In this document: positions 23,360-34,512 of the stretch, in pieces | Numbering within the stretch: position 1 is the first letter of the stretch | How the letters are laid out: each line of letters begins with the position of its first letter | DNA from: JAEULH01 sp963746275 | Lineage (GTDB): Bacteria > Pseudomonadota > Alphaproteobacteria > Rhodospirillales > Defluviicoccaceae | DNA length: 64,000 nucleotides | Assembly: GCA_963746275.1 (NCBI GenBank) | Contig: CAVVAX010000008.1 | Span: 62,001-126,000 of the forward strand | Direction: 5' to 3' | Position numbers and translations under genes: made by a program | The notes under the pieces: model-generated | What the model saw: the letters and a program-made list of their open reading frames with translations, nothing else | The model's database searches: none | Told to the model about the DNA's origin: nothing

Positions 23360-23383
23360 GGCAAGATCGTTGCCGATCTTGCC
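23360..23383 (+). terminator. Hairpin after tag, possible transcription end
   Basis: A perfect 10-bp stem, GGCAAGATCG paired with CGATCTTGCC around a TTGC loop, starts eight bases after the tag stop. There is no strong T-run behind it, so it could be a weak intrinsic terminator or an RNA-stabilising hairpin. Confidence 0.5.
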
Positions 23384-23755
23384 TCGCTCTGGCTTGCGCG
23401 GTTTCTTGTTCGTAGCGGGCTTCCCCGCCGTGTTCTAAGAGGCTCTTGGTGTTTCCCCAAAACTCAGGCCCGGCACCGCGCTGTTCAGCTTGCGGCGCTA
23501 GTACCCATGTTAAACGATGTGCCAAACCTTTTCACTCGTTTTTCAACGGCAAGTGTAGAAGGAACGCACCTGCACACGCCGCTCCGTCTTCATCTTCTGC
23601 CTCTGCTTCGTCCTCCCAGCTCCAAGCGCCGCGAGCCCGGATCCGCCGGCGTCCGGGGAGGCGAGGTGAGGCGAGGCGCCCGGCGTTGATGTGGAGGACA
23701 CCATGACATACAGTCCCGGCTCATCGCGCCGCCCCCCGCCCGAGGCCCAAGCTCC
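23384..23755. other. Intergenic stretch upstream of proS
   Basis: About 370 bases with lower GC than the surroundings around 23450-23600. Short ORFs here (for example 23446-23706) have no recognisable family and are Ser/Ala/Arg-rich, as random GC-rich reading frames are. The proS promoter probably lies here, but no clear -35/-10 pair stood out. Confidence 0.5.
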
Positions 23756-25204
23756 ATGCGCCTGTCCCGCTACTTCCTGCCGACAATGAAGGAGACCCCG
23801 GCCGAGGCGCAGATCGTCTCGCACCGGTTGATGCTGCGGGCGGGGATGATCCGCCAGGCCAGCGCCGGGATCTACTCGTGGTTGCCGCTCGGGCTGAGGG
23901 TGCTGCGGCGGATCGAGCAGATCGTCCGCGAGGAGCAGACCGCGCTCGGCTGTCACGAGATGCTGATGCCGACGCTGCAGTCGGCCGACCTCTGGCGCGA
24001 GAGCGGCCGCTACGAGGCCTACGGGCCGGAGATGCTGCGCATTCGCGACCGGCACGAGCGCGACCTGCTCTACGGCCCGACCAACGAGGAGCAGATCACC
24101 GAGATCTTCCGCAGCAGCGTCGCCAGCTACCGGCAGCTGCCGAAGCTGCTCTACCACATCCAGTGGAAGTTCCGTGACGAGGTGCGGCCCCGCTTCGGCG
24201 TCATGCGCGGGCGCGAGTTCCTGATGAAGGATGCCTATTCCTTCGACCTCGACCTCGAAGGCGCCAAGCGCTCCTACAACAAGATGTTCGTGAGCTACCT
24301 GCGCACCTTCGAGCGCATGGGCCTGAAGGCGATCCCGATGCGGGCCGAGAGCGGGCCCATCGGCGGCGACATGAGCCATGAGTTCGTCATCCTCGCCGAC
24401 ACCGGCGAGAGCGAGATCGCCTACCACCGCGACTTTCTGAAGATGAGCCTGGCGGGGGAGAGTATCGACTTCGAGGCTGACCTGCAGCCGATCGTCGATG
24501 CGTATGTCGGCCAGTATGCCGCGACCGACGACGAGCGCGACCGGGCGAAGGAGGCGGAGTTGGGCTCCGACGTCATCACCGGGCGCGGCATCGAGGTCGG
24601 GCACATCTTCTATTTCGGCACCAAGTACTCGAAGCCCATGGGGGCGCGGGTCACCGGCCCGGGCGGCGAGGCCACCCCTGTGCAGATGGGCTCCTACGGC
24701 ATCGGCGTCTCCAGGCTGGTCGGCGCCATCATCGAGGCGTTTCACGACGATGCCGGCATCCTCTGGCCGGAGAGCGTGGCGCCGTTCAAGGCCGGGGTGA
24801 TCAACCTCGCCGCCAACAACGCGGCCTGCACCGCCGCCAGCGAGGCGCTCTACTACCGGCTCGGCGCCAGCGGCGTCGACGTGCTCTACGACGACCGCGA
24901 CGAGCGGCCGGGCGTCAAGTTCGCCGAGATGGACCTGATCGGGCTGCCGTGGCAGGTGATCGTCGGCCCCAAGGGCGTGCAGGCCGGTTTCGTCGAGCTG
25001 AAGAACCGCGCCACCGGCGAGCGGCGCGAGCTCTCCGCCGAGGCCGCGGTTTCCGTTTCTCGTCGGCGTAGCGCCGTCAGCAGTCGGGTCTGGAGATCAT
25101 CAAGGACGTCACCGCGAGGTCAGGCGAAGCCGACGGCGAACGCCGACGAAGCAATCCAGTGGTCATGTCGCTGGATCGCCACGCCGCTGCGCGGCTCGCG
25201 ATGA
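23756..25204 (+). CDS. proS: Prolyl-tRNA synthetase (short form; C-terminus uncertain)
   Basis: Class II aminoacyl-tRNA synthetase. N-terminal MRLSRYFLPTMKETPAEAQI, motif 1 region GIYSWLPLGLRVLRRIEQIV, motif 2 with FRDEVRPRFGVMRGREFLMK, and motif 3 SYGIGVSRLVGAIIEAFHDD. It lacks the large editing insertion, as in other alphaproteobacteria (about 435-440 residues). Family similarity ends around residue 430 (ATGERRELSAEAAV, near 25050). After that the frame reads repeat DNA up to 25204, so the natural stop was probably lost by a frameshift or the repeat at 25143-25213 extended it. Confidence 0.9.
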   Translation: MRLSRYFLPTMKETPAEAQIVSHRLMLRAGMIRQASAGIYSWLPLGLRVLRRIEQIVREEQTALGCHEMLMPTLQSADLWRESGRYEAYGPEMLRIRDRHERDLLYGPTNEEQITEIFRSSVASYRQLPKLLYHIQWKFRDEVRPRFGVMRGREFLMKDAYSFDLDLEGAKRSYNKMFVSYLRTFERMGLKAIPMRAESGPIGGDMSHEFVILADTGESEIAYHRDFLKMSLAGESIDFEADLQPIVDAYVGQYAATDDERDRAKEAELGSDVITGRGIEVGHIFYFGTKYSKPMGARVTGPGGEATPVQMGSYGIGVSRLVGAIIEAFHDDAGILWPESVAPFKAGVINLAANNAACTAASEALYYRLGASGVDVLYDDRDERPGVKFAEMDLIGLPWQVIVGPKGVQAGFVELKNRATGERRELSAEAAVSVSRRRSAVSSRVWRSSRTSPRGQAKPTANADEAIQWSCRWIATPLRGSR

Positions 25205-25213
25205 CGCGTATGA
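25143..25213. repeat. Dispersed repeat, family B/C copy (3' end of proS)
   Basis: On the minus strand it reads CGTCATCGCGAGCCGCGCAG, then CGGCGTGGCGATCCAGCGAC, and closes with CTGGATTGCTTCGTCGG. This is the layout of a common alphaproteobacterial dispersed element (CGTCATTGCGAG...GGCGATCCAG...CTGGATTGCTTCGTCG). The copy at 22683-22740 is in the opposite orientation, so tag and proS lie between two inverted copies. Confidence 0.75.
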
Positions 25214-25270
25214 ATGTCCGCCACGGCAAGTCTCGACGGCGATGTCGCTCAAGTCATAGGCTCTGGAAGC

Positions 25271-26508
25271 ATGTTCAGCCGGTTCGAATGGATGATGGCG
25301 TCGCGCTACCTTCGCCCGCGCCGCCAGGAGGGCTTCGTCTCCGTCATCGCGATGTTCTCGTTGCTGGGCATCGCCCTCGGTGTCGCAACCCTGATCATCG
25401 TCATGTCGGTGATGAACGGGTTCCGCGAGGAGCTGATGAAGCGCATCCTCGGGCTCAACGGGCATCTGAGCCTCTATGCCAGCAGCATCAGCCTCACCGA
25501 CTACGACGCCGTCGCCGGACGGGTGGCCGGCGTTCCTGGCGTGCTCTCGGTCGCGCCGGTGGTCGAGGGGCAGGTGATGGCAACCGCCAACACGGTGGCA
25601 CGCGGCGCCCTGGTCCGCGGTATGCGCCCGGAGGATCTGCGCCAGCGAGCGATCGTCGCCGGCAACATCGTCGCCGGCTCGCTGGACGCCTTCGTGGGCG
25701 ACGACGCCGTGGTTGTCGGCAGCAGGCTCGCCGAGCGGATGGGGATCGCCGTCGGCGACGACATCACCCTGATCTCGCCGCAGGGCAACGTCACCGTCTT
25801 CGGCACCGTGCCGACGGTCAGGAACTACGAGGTGGTGGCCACTTTCAACATCGGCATGTTCGAGTACGACTCGAGCTTCGTCTTCATGCCGCTGGAGGCG
25901 GCGCAGACCTACTTCCGCATGCCGGACGCGGTGACCAACCTGGAGATCACCGTCCGCGACGTCGAGCGCGCCGGCGGCGATGGCCCGCGACGTCAGCGCC
26001 GCGGCCGGCGGGATGAACCGGGTGCAGGACTGGCAGCGCTCCAACGCCAGCTTCTTCAACGCCATCCAGGTCGAGCGGAACGTCATGTTCCTGATCCTGA
26101 CGCTGATCATCGTCGTCGCCGCCTTCAACATCATCTCCAGCCTGATCATGCTGGTGAAGGACAAGGGCCGGGCGATCGCCATTCTGCGCACCATGGGCGC
26201 GACCCGCGGCTCGATCATGCGGATCTTCTTTCTCTCCGGCGCCAGCATCGGCGTCGTCGGCACCATCGCCGGCTTCGTCCTGGGCCTCACCTTCTCGCTC
26301 AACATCGAGACCATCCGCCAGGCGCTGCAGCGGCTCACCGGCACCGATCTGTTCGCCGCCGAGATCTATTTCCTCGCCCACTTGCCGGCGAAGGTCGACG
26401 GCCTGGAAGTGGCGCTGGTGACGCTGATGGCGCTGGCGCTGTCGTTCCTGGCGACGATCTATCCGTCCTGGCGGGCCGCCCGGATCGAGCCGGCGGAAGC
26501 GCTGCGCT

Positions 26509-26516
<8 letters not shown>
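25271..26516 (+). CDS. lolC: Lipoprotein-releasing ABC transporter permease, LolC/E family (frameshifted)
   Basis: Inner-membrane permease that extracts outer-membrane lipoproteins for LolA. ATG 25271 gives MFSRFEWMMASRYLRPRRQE, then the first helix around GVATLIIVMSVMNGFREEL. A periplasmic domain follows. The frame breaks at about 25972-25980 (VRDVERAGG) and resumes as AMARDVSAAAGGMNRVQDWQ. Three further helices follow, with MLVKDKGRAIAILRTMGAT and the end YPSWRAARIEPAEALRYE. Corrected length is 414 residues. Alphaproteobacteria often have a single LolC/E-type permease; which paralogue this is cannot be settled. Overlaps lolD. Confidence 0.92.
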
Positions 26517-27218
<702 letters not shown>

Positions 27219-27222
<4 letters not shown>

Positions 27223-30200
27223 GCGCCATGGCCGGCCCCGGTTTCGTCCACCTCCGCGTCCACACCGCCTATTCGCTGTCGGAAGGCGCCATCCGCATCA
27301 AGCAGCTGGCGCAGCTCTGCCGCCAGTTCCGGATGCCGGCGGTGGCGCTGACCGATACGAACAACCTGTTCGGCGGCATGGAGTTCTCGGTCACGCTGAT
27401 GCAGGCCGGCATCCAGCCCATCATCGGCTGCCAGCTCCGCATCGTCCCGGCGGCGGCGGCGGACACGGGCGTCGCGCCGAGGGCTAGGCGCGAACAGGAG
27501 GCCGGGGGCTTCGTCGTCCTGGCCCAGACCCCGGAAGGCTATGCCAACCTGCTGAAGCTACTCGCCAGCGCCCATGCGCTGGTGGCGAGCGGTGTGGCGC
27601 CGGAGGTTTCGCTGGCCGAGCTGACGCAGCGCAGCGCCGGGCTGATCCTGCTCACCGGCGGCGCCGACGGCCCGCTCGGCCGGCAGCTGCAGGCGGGCCG
27701 CGAGGCCGACGCCGAGGCGATGCTGGCGGCGCTGAAGGCGGCCTTCGTCGGCCGCCTCTATGTCGAGATCCAGCGCCACGGCAGCGAGGCCGAGGCCATC
27801 ACCGAGCCCTCCTTCCTGGCTTTGGCCGACCGCCACGCACTACCCATCGTCGCCACCAACGAGGCCTGCTTCGCCTCACCCGACATGTTCGAGGCCCACG
27901 ACGCGCTGCTCTGCATCGCCCAGGGCGCGCACGTCGCCGACCGCTCCAGGCGTCGGCTGACGCCCGAGCACTTCTTCAAGAGCGGCGAGGAGATGCGGGA
28001 GATCTTCGCCGATCTGCCGGACGCTATCGCCAACACGGCGCTGATCGCCAGGCGCTGCGCCTTCATGATCGAGCCGCGCAAGCCGATCCTGCCGCCCTTC
28101 GCCAGCCCCGGCGGCTCGAGCGAGGAGGCGGCGCTGCGCGCCGAGGCGCAAGCCGGCCTGGAGCGCAGGCTTGCGGCGCGCGCGGCGAGGGGCGAGGCGG
28201 CCAGGAACGAGCCCGGCTGGCACCGCGACCAGGACTACCGCGAGCGGCTCGACTACGAGCTCGGGGTCATCTGCGAGATGGGCTTCGCTGGCTATTTCCT
28301 TGTCGTCTCGGAGTTCATCCGCTGGGCCAAGGCGCAGGGAGTTCCCGTCGGGCCCGGCCGCGGCTCCGGCGCCGGCTCGGTCGTGGCCTGGGCGCTCACG
28401 ATCACGGACCTCGATCCACTGCGCTTCGGCCTGCTGTTCGAGCGCTTCCTCAATCCGGAGCGGGTGTCGATGCCGGACTTCGACATCGACTTCTGCCAGG
28501 ACCGCCGCGACGAGGTGATCCGCCACGTCCAGGAGCGCTACGGGCGAGACAAGGTCGCGCAGATCATCACCTTCGGCAAGCTGCAGGCGCGCGCGGTACT
28601 GCGCGACACCGGCCGCGTCCTCGGCATGCCCTACGGCTATGTCGACAAGATCTGCAAGCTCGTGCCCAACAACCCAGCCAACCCGGTGACGCTCACCCAG
28701 GCGCTGGAGGCGGAGCCGCAATTGCGCGAGCTGATCGCCCGGGACGAGGCGGTGGCGAAGCTGGTCGACATTGCCACCAGGCTCGAGGGCCTTTACCGCC
28801 ATGCCTCGACCCATGCCGCCGGCGTCGTCATCGGCGACCGGCCGCTGGAGGAGCTGATCCCGCTCTACCGCGATCCGCGCTCCGATATCCCGGTGACGGG
28901 CTTCAACATGAAGTGGGTTGAGGCGGCGGGCCTGGTGAAGTTCGACTTCCTCGGCTTGAAGACGCTGACCGTGCTTGCCCGCGCCATCGACCTCATTCGC
29001 GACGGCCGGAGCCTCGACCTCGATCTGGCCGACCTACCCCTCGACGATGCCCCGACCTTCGCCATGCTCAGCGCCGGCGACACCGTCGGCGTGTTCCAGC
29101 TTGAAAGTGGCGGCATGCGCGACGCGCTCCGCCAGCTCAAGCCGGACACCTTCGAAGACATCATCGCCGTCGTCGCCCTCTACCGCCCGGGGCCGATGGA
29201 CAACATCCCGAGCTACATCCGCCGCAAGCACGGCGAGGAGGAGCCCGACTACCTCTACCCCACGCTGGAGCCGATCTTGGCCGAGACCCACGGCATCATG
29301 ATCTACCAGGAGCAGGTCATGCAGATCGCCCAGGAGCTCTCGGGCTACTCGCTGGGCAAGGCCGACCTGCTGCGCCGCGCCATGGGCAAGAAGATCAAGG
29401 AGGAGATGGACCAGCAGCGCAGCGCCTTCGTCGAGGGCGCCAAGGCGCGGGGCGTGCCCGAGCGCAAGGCCAAACACATCTTCGAGCTGGTCAACAAGTT
29501 CGCCGGCTACGGCTTCAACAAGTCCCACGCCGCCGCCTACGCCCTGGTCGCCTACCAGACCGCCTACCTAAAAACGACTTATCCGGTTGAGTTCCTGGCG
29601 GCGTCGATGACGCTCGACATCCACAGCACCGAGAAGCTCAACACCTTCTGCCAGGAGCTGAACCGGCTCGGCATTCCTTTGCTGCCGCCGGACATCAACC
29701 GCTCCGACGTCGGCTTCACCGTCGAGCGCGATGCGACCGGCCCGGACGGCGCCGGCGCCATCCGCTTCGCCCTCGCCGCGGTGAAGAACGTGGGCGAGGC
29801 GGCGATGGCGACGCTGGTGGCGGAGCGCCGCCGCGCAGGCCCCTTCACCAGCCTCGACGACTTCGCCGGTCGGATCGACGTGCGGGCGTTGAACCGCCGC
29901 CAGCTCGAAAATCTGGCCCGCGCCGGCGCCTTCGACGGGCTCAACCGCAACCGCCGCCGAGTGTTCTCCGCGATCGAAGCGGTCTTGCGCCAGGCGGCCG
30001 CGGCGAGCCAGGACCGGGCCAGCGGCCAGATGGGCCTGTTCCAGGCCGCACCCGCTGTCGCCGCCCCGGCGCTGCGCGTCCCCGACGGGCAGGACTGGTC
30101 GGTGATGGAGCGGCTGAAGGAGGAACTCGACGCCATCGGCTTCTACCTATCGGCGCATCCGCTGGATGCCTACGCCAAGACGCTGCGCCGGCTGAAGGTG

Positions 30201-30719
30201 GTGAAGAGCGCCGACCTCGCCACCGCGGCGACCGCAGGGACCGTGAGCGTGGCGGGCGCGGTGGTGGGCAAGCGCGAGCGCACCTCGGGCAAGGGCAACC
30301 GCTACGCCTTCGTTCAGCTCTCAGACAGCACCGGGCTGTTCGAGGTAACGGTCTTCTCCGACGTGCTTGCCGGCTGCCGCGAGCTTCTCGAGATCGGCAA
30401 GCCGCTGCTGATCAAGGTTACCGTGCAGGTCGAGGGTGAGCAGGTCCGCTGCATCGCCCAGTCGCTGGAGCCGCTGGAGGCGGTGGCGGCGCGGGTGCCG
30501 GCGGAGCTCGCCGTCGTCATCGACACGCCCGAGCCCATCGAGCGGATCCGCTCGCTGCTCGCCGCCAACGCCGGCGGCGAGGGCGAGGTCAAGATTGTCT
30601 GCGGCCTTGCCGGCGAGACCCAGGCGGAGGTGGTCCTGCCAAACCGCTTCCGGGTCGGCCCGGCGATGACCATGGCGCTGCAGACCGTCGCCGGCGTCCG
30701 CGACGTCCGCGAGGTCTGA
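27219..30719 (+). CDS. dnaE: DNA polymerase III subunit alpha
   Basis: Replicative polymerase of 1166 residues in an unbroken frame. The N-terminal PHP domain begins GFVHLRVHTAYSLSEGAIRI. The palm includes GPGRGSGAGSVVAWAL and the metal aspartates in MPDFDIDFCQDRRDEVI, with the third acidic motif in FDFLGLKTLT. Thumb/fingers include TYPVEFLAASMTLD. An OB-fold lies near VSVAGAVVGKRERTSGKGNR. The GTG at 27219 overlaps the lolD stop; ATG 27228 is an alternative three codons later. The first PHP histidine pair reads HLRVH, one of the degenerate variants common in proteobacterial DnaE, where the PHP site is not catalytic. Confidence 0.96.
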
Positions 30720-30733
30720 GGCCGTCTGCCGCC

Positions 30734-30880
30734 GCGCTCGTTGCGGCGATCCATGGACCCGCGGAACGCGTCCGCGGGTGAAGAAGGATGGGCGGGCCCG
30801 TCACGTCACCGTCATTGCCGTGCTTGTCACGGCGATCCATGGACCCGCGCAACACGTCCGCGGGCGACGAAGGATGGGGA
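30734..30880. repeat. Two direct copies of a hairpin repeat, family B
   Basis: Two near-identical units, 30734-30791 and 30818-30877, share CGGCGATCCATGGACCCGCG, then a spacer, CGTCCGCGGG and GAAGGATGG. The first contains a perfect hairpin at 30757-30779: ACCCGCGGA, loop ACGCG, TCCGCGGGT. The second copy has a few substitutions, some breaking the stem. The preamble GTCATTGCCGTGCTTGTCAC at 30811 links them to the family C elements at 22683 and 25143. Located just downstream of dnaE. Confidence 0.75.
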
Positions 30881-31044
30881 GCTCGTAGTGTTCTTCACCG
30901 CCTCCGTCTTCTTGACCTGTTGCTGCCGCAGCTTGCTCCAAACTCGTGGTTTAGCGTACGCTTATCATGTGCAAACGCAATGCACGCGCGCGAAGAAGAA
31001 GCTGCGGCAACAGCAAGCGCACGCAGCGCCAGGAGGACGGTCCG
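30881..31044 (+). promoter_or_regulatory. Leader region of the cstA gene
   Basis: 164 bases, more AT-rich than the surroundings, ending with AGGAGG (31031-31036) eight bases before the TTG start. An imperfect inverted repeat lies within it: TGCTGCCGCAGCTTG (near 30921-30935) and AAGCTGCGGCAACAG (near 31001-31016) could pair across about 65 bases. A short in-frame ORF from ATG 30967 (starting MCKRNARARRRSC) precedes and is continuous with cstA. It could be a leader or simply read-through. Promoter position unresolved. Confidence 0.4.
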
Positions 31045-33091
31045 TTGAACAAGTCGTTGCAATACGTTCTTTTCGCCGCGATCGCGGTGCTGGGGGCGGT
31101 GGCCATCGGCGTCATCGCGCTGAACCGCGGCGAGACCATCAACGCCGTGTGGATCCTGACGGCGGCGTTGTGCACCTTCGTCATCGCCTATCGCTTCTAC
31201 AGCCTGTTCATCGCCACCAAGGTGCTGCAGCTCGACCCGAACCGGCGTACCCCGGCAATCGAGCGCAACGACGGCCTGGACTACGTCCCGACCAACAAGT
31301 ACATCCTCTACGGCCACCACTTCGCCGCCATCGCCGGCGCCGGGCCGCTGGTCGGTCCCGTGCTCGCCTCGCAGATGGGCTTCCTCCCCGGCACGCTGTG
31401 GATCCTGGTCGGCGTCGTCTTCGCCGGGGCGGTCCAGGACTTCATGGTCCTGTTCATCTCCGTGCGCCGCGACGGCCGTTCGCTTGGCGACATCATCAAG
31501 TCGGAGCTCGGCCCGATCCCCGGCACCATCGCCTCGATCGGCGTGCTCCTGATCATGATCATCATCCTGGCGGTGCTGGCCCTGGTCGTCGTCAAGGCGC
31601 TCGCCGAAAGCCCATGGGGCACGTTTACCCTCATGGCCACCATCCCGATCGCCATCCTCATGGGCGTCTACCTCCGCTTCATCCGCCCGGGGCGGGTCGC
31701 GGAGATGTCCATCATCGGCTTCGTGCTCCTGATGCTGGCGATCATCTACGGCGAGGACGTCGCCGCGCATCCGACCTGGGGCCCGGCGCTGACCTTCCCC
31801 GGCACGACCCTGGCGCTGATGCTGATCGGCTACGGCTTCGTCGCCTCCGTCCTGCCGGTGTGGTTCTTGCTCGCGCCGCGCGACTATCTCTCCACCTTCC
31901 TCAAGGTCGGCTTTGTCGCCGTCCTGGCCGTCGGCATCGTCATCGTCCGACCCGACCTGCAGATGCCGGGGCTCACCAAGTTCATCGATGGCACAGGCCC
32001 GGTCTTCGCCGGCGCCCTGTTCCCCTTCCTCTTCATCACCATCGCCTGCGGCGCCGTGTCCGGCTTCCATGCCCTGATCTCGTCGGGGACGACGCCAAAG
32101 ATGTTGGAGAACGAGACCCACGCCCGCTTCATCGGCTACGGCGGGATGCTGACCGAGGCGTTCGTGGCGATCATGGCCCTGATCAGCGCCTGTATCCTCA
32201 ACCCCGGCGTCTTCTTCGCCATGAACGCGCCGGGTAGCGTGCTCGGGACGACGGTCGAGCAGGCCTCGCAGGTTATCTCCGGCTGGGGCTTCGCCATCAC
32301 GCCGGAGGTCCTGACGATGACCGCGGCGGACGTGGGCGAGGGGTCGATCCTGTCGCGGGCCGGCGGCGCGCCGACGCTGGCGGTCGGCATGGCCCAGATC
32401 ATGTCCGAGCTGTTCGGCTCGCGAGCGACCATGGCCTTCTGGTACCACTTCGCCATCCTGTTCGAGGCGCTGTTCATCCTCACCGCCATCGACGCCGGCA
32501 CCCGGGTCGGCCGGTTCATGATCCAGGACCTGCTCGGCAGCTTCTATGCGCCGATGCGCGAGACCCGCTCGTGGGTATCGAACTTGGTGGCGACGACGCT
32601 CTGCGTCGGCATGTGGGGCTACATTCTCTACCAGGGCGTGATCGACCCCTACGGCGGGATCAACACCCTGTGGCCGCTGTTCGGCATCTCCAACCAGATG
32701 CTGGCGGCGATCGCGCTGACGATGGCGACCGTGGTGCTGTTTAAGATGAAGCGCGAGCGCTACGCCTGGGTCACGGCGGTGCCCACCACCTGGCTCTTGA
32801 TCTGCACGCTGACGGCGGGGCTGCAGAAGCTGTTCCACGCCGATCCGCGCATCGGCTTCCTCGCCCACGCCGAGAAGTTCACTGAGGCGATCGCCCAGAA
32901 CCAGGTGCTGGCGCCGGCCAAGGACCTGGCGACCATGCAGCGGGTGGTCTTCAACGACTATCTCAACGCCGGTCTCTGCGTCGCTGTTCGTCCTGGTCGT
33001 GCTCAGCATGATCGTCTTCGGCCTCGTTTCCGCCTGGCGGGCGTTCGTCTCGCCGCGCATCACCGCGAGGGAGGTGGTCTATGCAACCTGA
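31045..33091 (+). CDS. CstA-family carbon-starvation/pyruvate-type transporter (frameshifted at 3' end)
   Basis: Polytopic inner-membrane protein of the CstA/BtsT family, whose characterised members import pyruvate or peptides. TTG 31045 is chosen because AGGAGG sits eight bases upstream and the protein then begins MNKSLQYVLFAAIAVLGAVA. Family blocks are YVPTNKYILYGHHFAAIAGA, GPLVGPVLASQMGFLPGTLW, GFHALISSGTTPKML and FGISNQMLAAIALTMATVVL. The frame shifts near 32970-32975 and resumes as SASLFVLVVLSMIVFGLVSA, the last helix, ending REVVYAT. Corrected length 681 residues. Overlaps the ybdD-like gene. Substrate cannot be told from sequence. Confidence 0.9.
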
Positions 33092-33280
33092 GTGGAGCGA
33101 GCGCTGGCGGACCTTTCGCAGCGGCTTCCGCCGGCTGTTCGCGATCCCCGACTACGACGCCTACCTGGAGCACTGCCGGCGGACCCACCCGGACACCTGG
33201 TGATGAGCCACGAGGAGTTCTTCCGCCACCGGCTCGAGCAGCGCTACGGAAGCGGGTCCGGCGGAATGCGCTGCTGCTGA
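33081..33280 (+). CDS. YbdD/DUF466 small protein (frameshifted)
   Basis: Short soluble partner gene that regularly follows cstA/btsT. Frame one reads MQPEWSERWRTFRSGFRRLF, AIPDYDAYLEHCRRTHPDT, then hits TGA at 33201. The next frame continues VMSHEEFFRHRLEQRYGSGS and ends GGMRCC. E. coli YbdD has the same pattern (MPDYDNYVEHMR...MTYEEFFRERQDARYGG...ARCC). One base is missing around 33199, making this the one clear deletion in the window. Corrected length 66 residues. The start lies inside the end of the transporter gene, so the two are coupled. Confidence 0.88.
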
Positions 33281-33301
33281 ACCGGATCATCCGGAACCGC
33301 A

Positions 33302-33338
33302 CCGGCGGCGGGCTTGTCAAGATCCACCGCCGGCTTTA
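33302..33338 (+). terminator. Possible intrinsic terminator after cstA-ybdD
   Basis: CCGGCGG (33302-33308) pairs with CCGCCGG (33327-33333), followed by CTTTAAG. The loop is long (18 bases) and the T-run is weak. It sits 22 bases after the ybdD stop and before the ribosomal operon, where a terminator is expected. Confidence 0.4.
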
Positions 33339-33456
33339 AGTAAAGGACATCTCGCACGCGGGCTTGCGGCGTTCGAGCCTGTTGGCTTGGAAACGTCGCT
33401 CCGGTGGCTTCGGCCCGATCGGCCCGCGGAGGATCAACCGGACAGGACCTTTTTCG

Positions 33457-34315
33457 ATGGCACTCCCCACCTTCACGATGCGCCAGCTCCTCGAGTCGGG
33501 CGTCCACTTCGGCCACAGCACGCGCCGCTGGAACCCGCAGATGGAGCCTTACCTCTTCGGCGTGCGCAACGGCATCCACATCATCGACCTGGAGCAAACC
33601 TCACCGCTGCTCTACCAGGCGCTGAACGCCGTGCGCGACGTCGTCGCCGGCGGCGGCCGCGTGCTGTTCGTCGGCACCAAAGCGGCAGGCCGGGGAGAAG
33701 GTCGCCGAATCCGCCAAGCGCTGCGGCCAGTACTTCGTCAATCACCGCTGGCTCGGCGGGATGATGACCAACTGGCGGACCATCTCGCTGTCGATCAAGC
33801 GGCTGCGCGATCTGGAGGCTCGCCTCGGCGAAGAGAACATGGGGCTGACCAAGAAGGAGTTGCTCCGGCTGACGCGCGAGCGCGACAAGCTGGAGCGGGC
33901 ATTGGGCGGCATCAAGGACATGGGCGGGCTGCCCGACATCCTCTTCGTCATCGACACCAACCGGGAATCGATCGCCGTCGCCGAGGCGAAGAAGCTGAAC
34001 ATCCCGGTCGTCGCGGTGATCGATTCCAACAGCGATCCGCGCGGCATCGACTTCCCCATCCCCGGCAACGACGACGCGCTCAGGGCGATCAGCCTGTACT
34101 GCGATCTCGTCGTCGACGCCGTGCTCGACGGCATCCAGGCGGAGATGTCGGCCGCAGGCGTCGATCTGGGTGGCATCGAGGAGCCCACCGAGCCGCTGCC
34201 CGGCGAAGCGGCGGAGGAGGACGCGGTCGCCGCGGCCGCCATGGCCGAGGCGGCAGGGCCAGCCCCGGCAGGCGGCGAGGACGCCGGCCTGCAGGATGCG
34301 GCGCCTCAGCCGTAA
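33457..34315 (+). CDS. rpsB: 30S ribosomal protein S2 (frameshifted)
   Basis: Essential small-subunit protein. ATG 33457 gives MALPTFTMRQLLESGVHFGH, then NPQMEPYLFGVRNGIHIIDL. The frame breaks in an AAA run (33679-33681): removing one A restores GTKRQAGEKVAESAKRCGQY, followed by FVNHRWLGGMMTNWRTI and GLPDILFVIDTNRE. Corrected length is 285 residues, with an acidic Ala/Glu/Pro-rich C-terminal extension (from about residue 240), as often seen in Rhodospirillales. An organism cannot lose S2, so this is almost certainly a base-call error. Without correction the frame runs into tsf as a false fusion. Confidence 0.95.
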
Positions 34316-34512
34316 GCCCGCCGCGGCAGGCAAGCGTATGCGAGCCGGAAGGCGCCACCGCAGGCCGCGAAGCGGCGAGGTATTCCGGAATAATTGTGGC
34401 TGGATCGCATCGTCGCCTCCGCGTCCCGGCGGCGACGCGCCCGCCTGATCCGGCCCGTGATCCGGTCGTCCCCTCCATTTACAGCGAACATCGATACAAG
34501 GAAGGCGCAGAG

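Noticed and set aside
30895..33063. 722-residue minus-strand open frame opposite cstA
   Set aside because: His/Asp/Arg/Gly-rich shadow typical of the antisense of GC-rich membrane-protein genes. No start signal or family.
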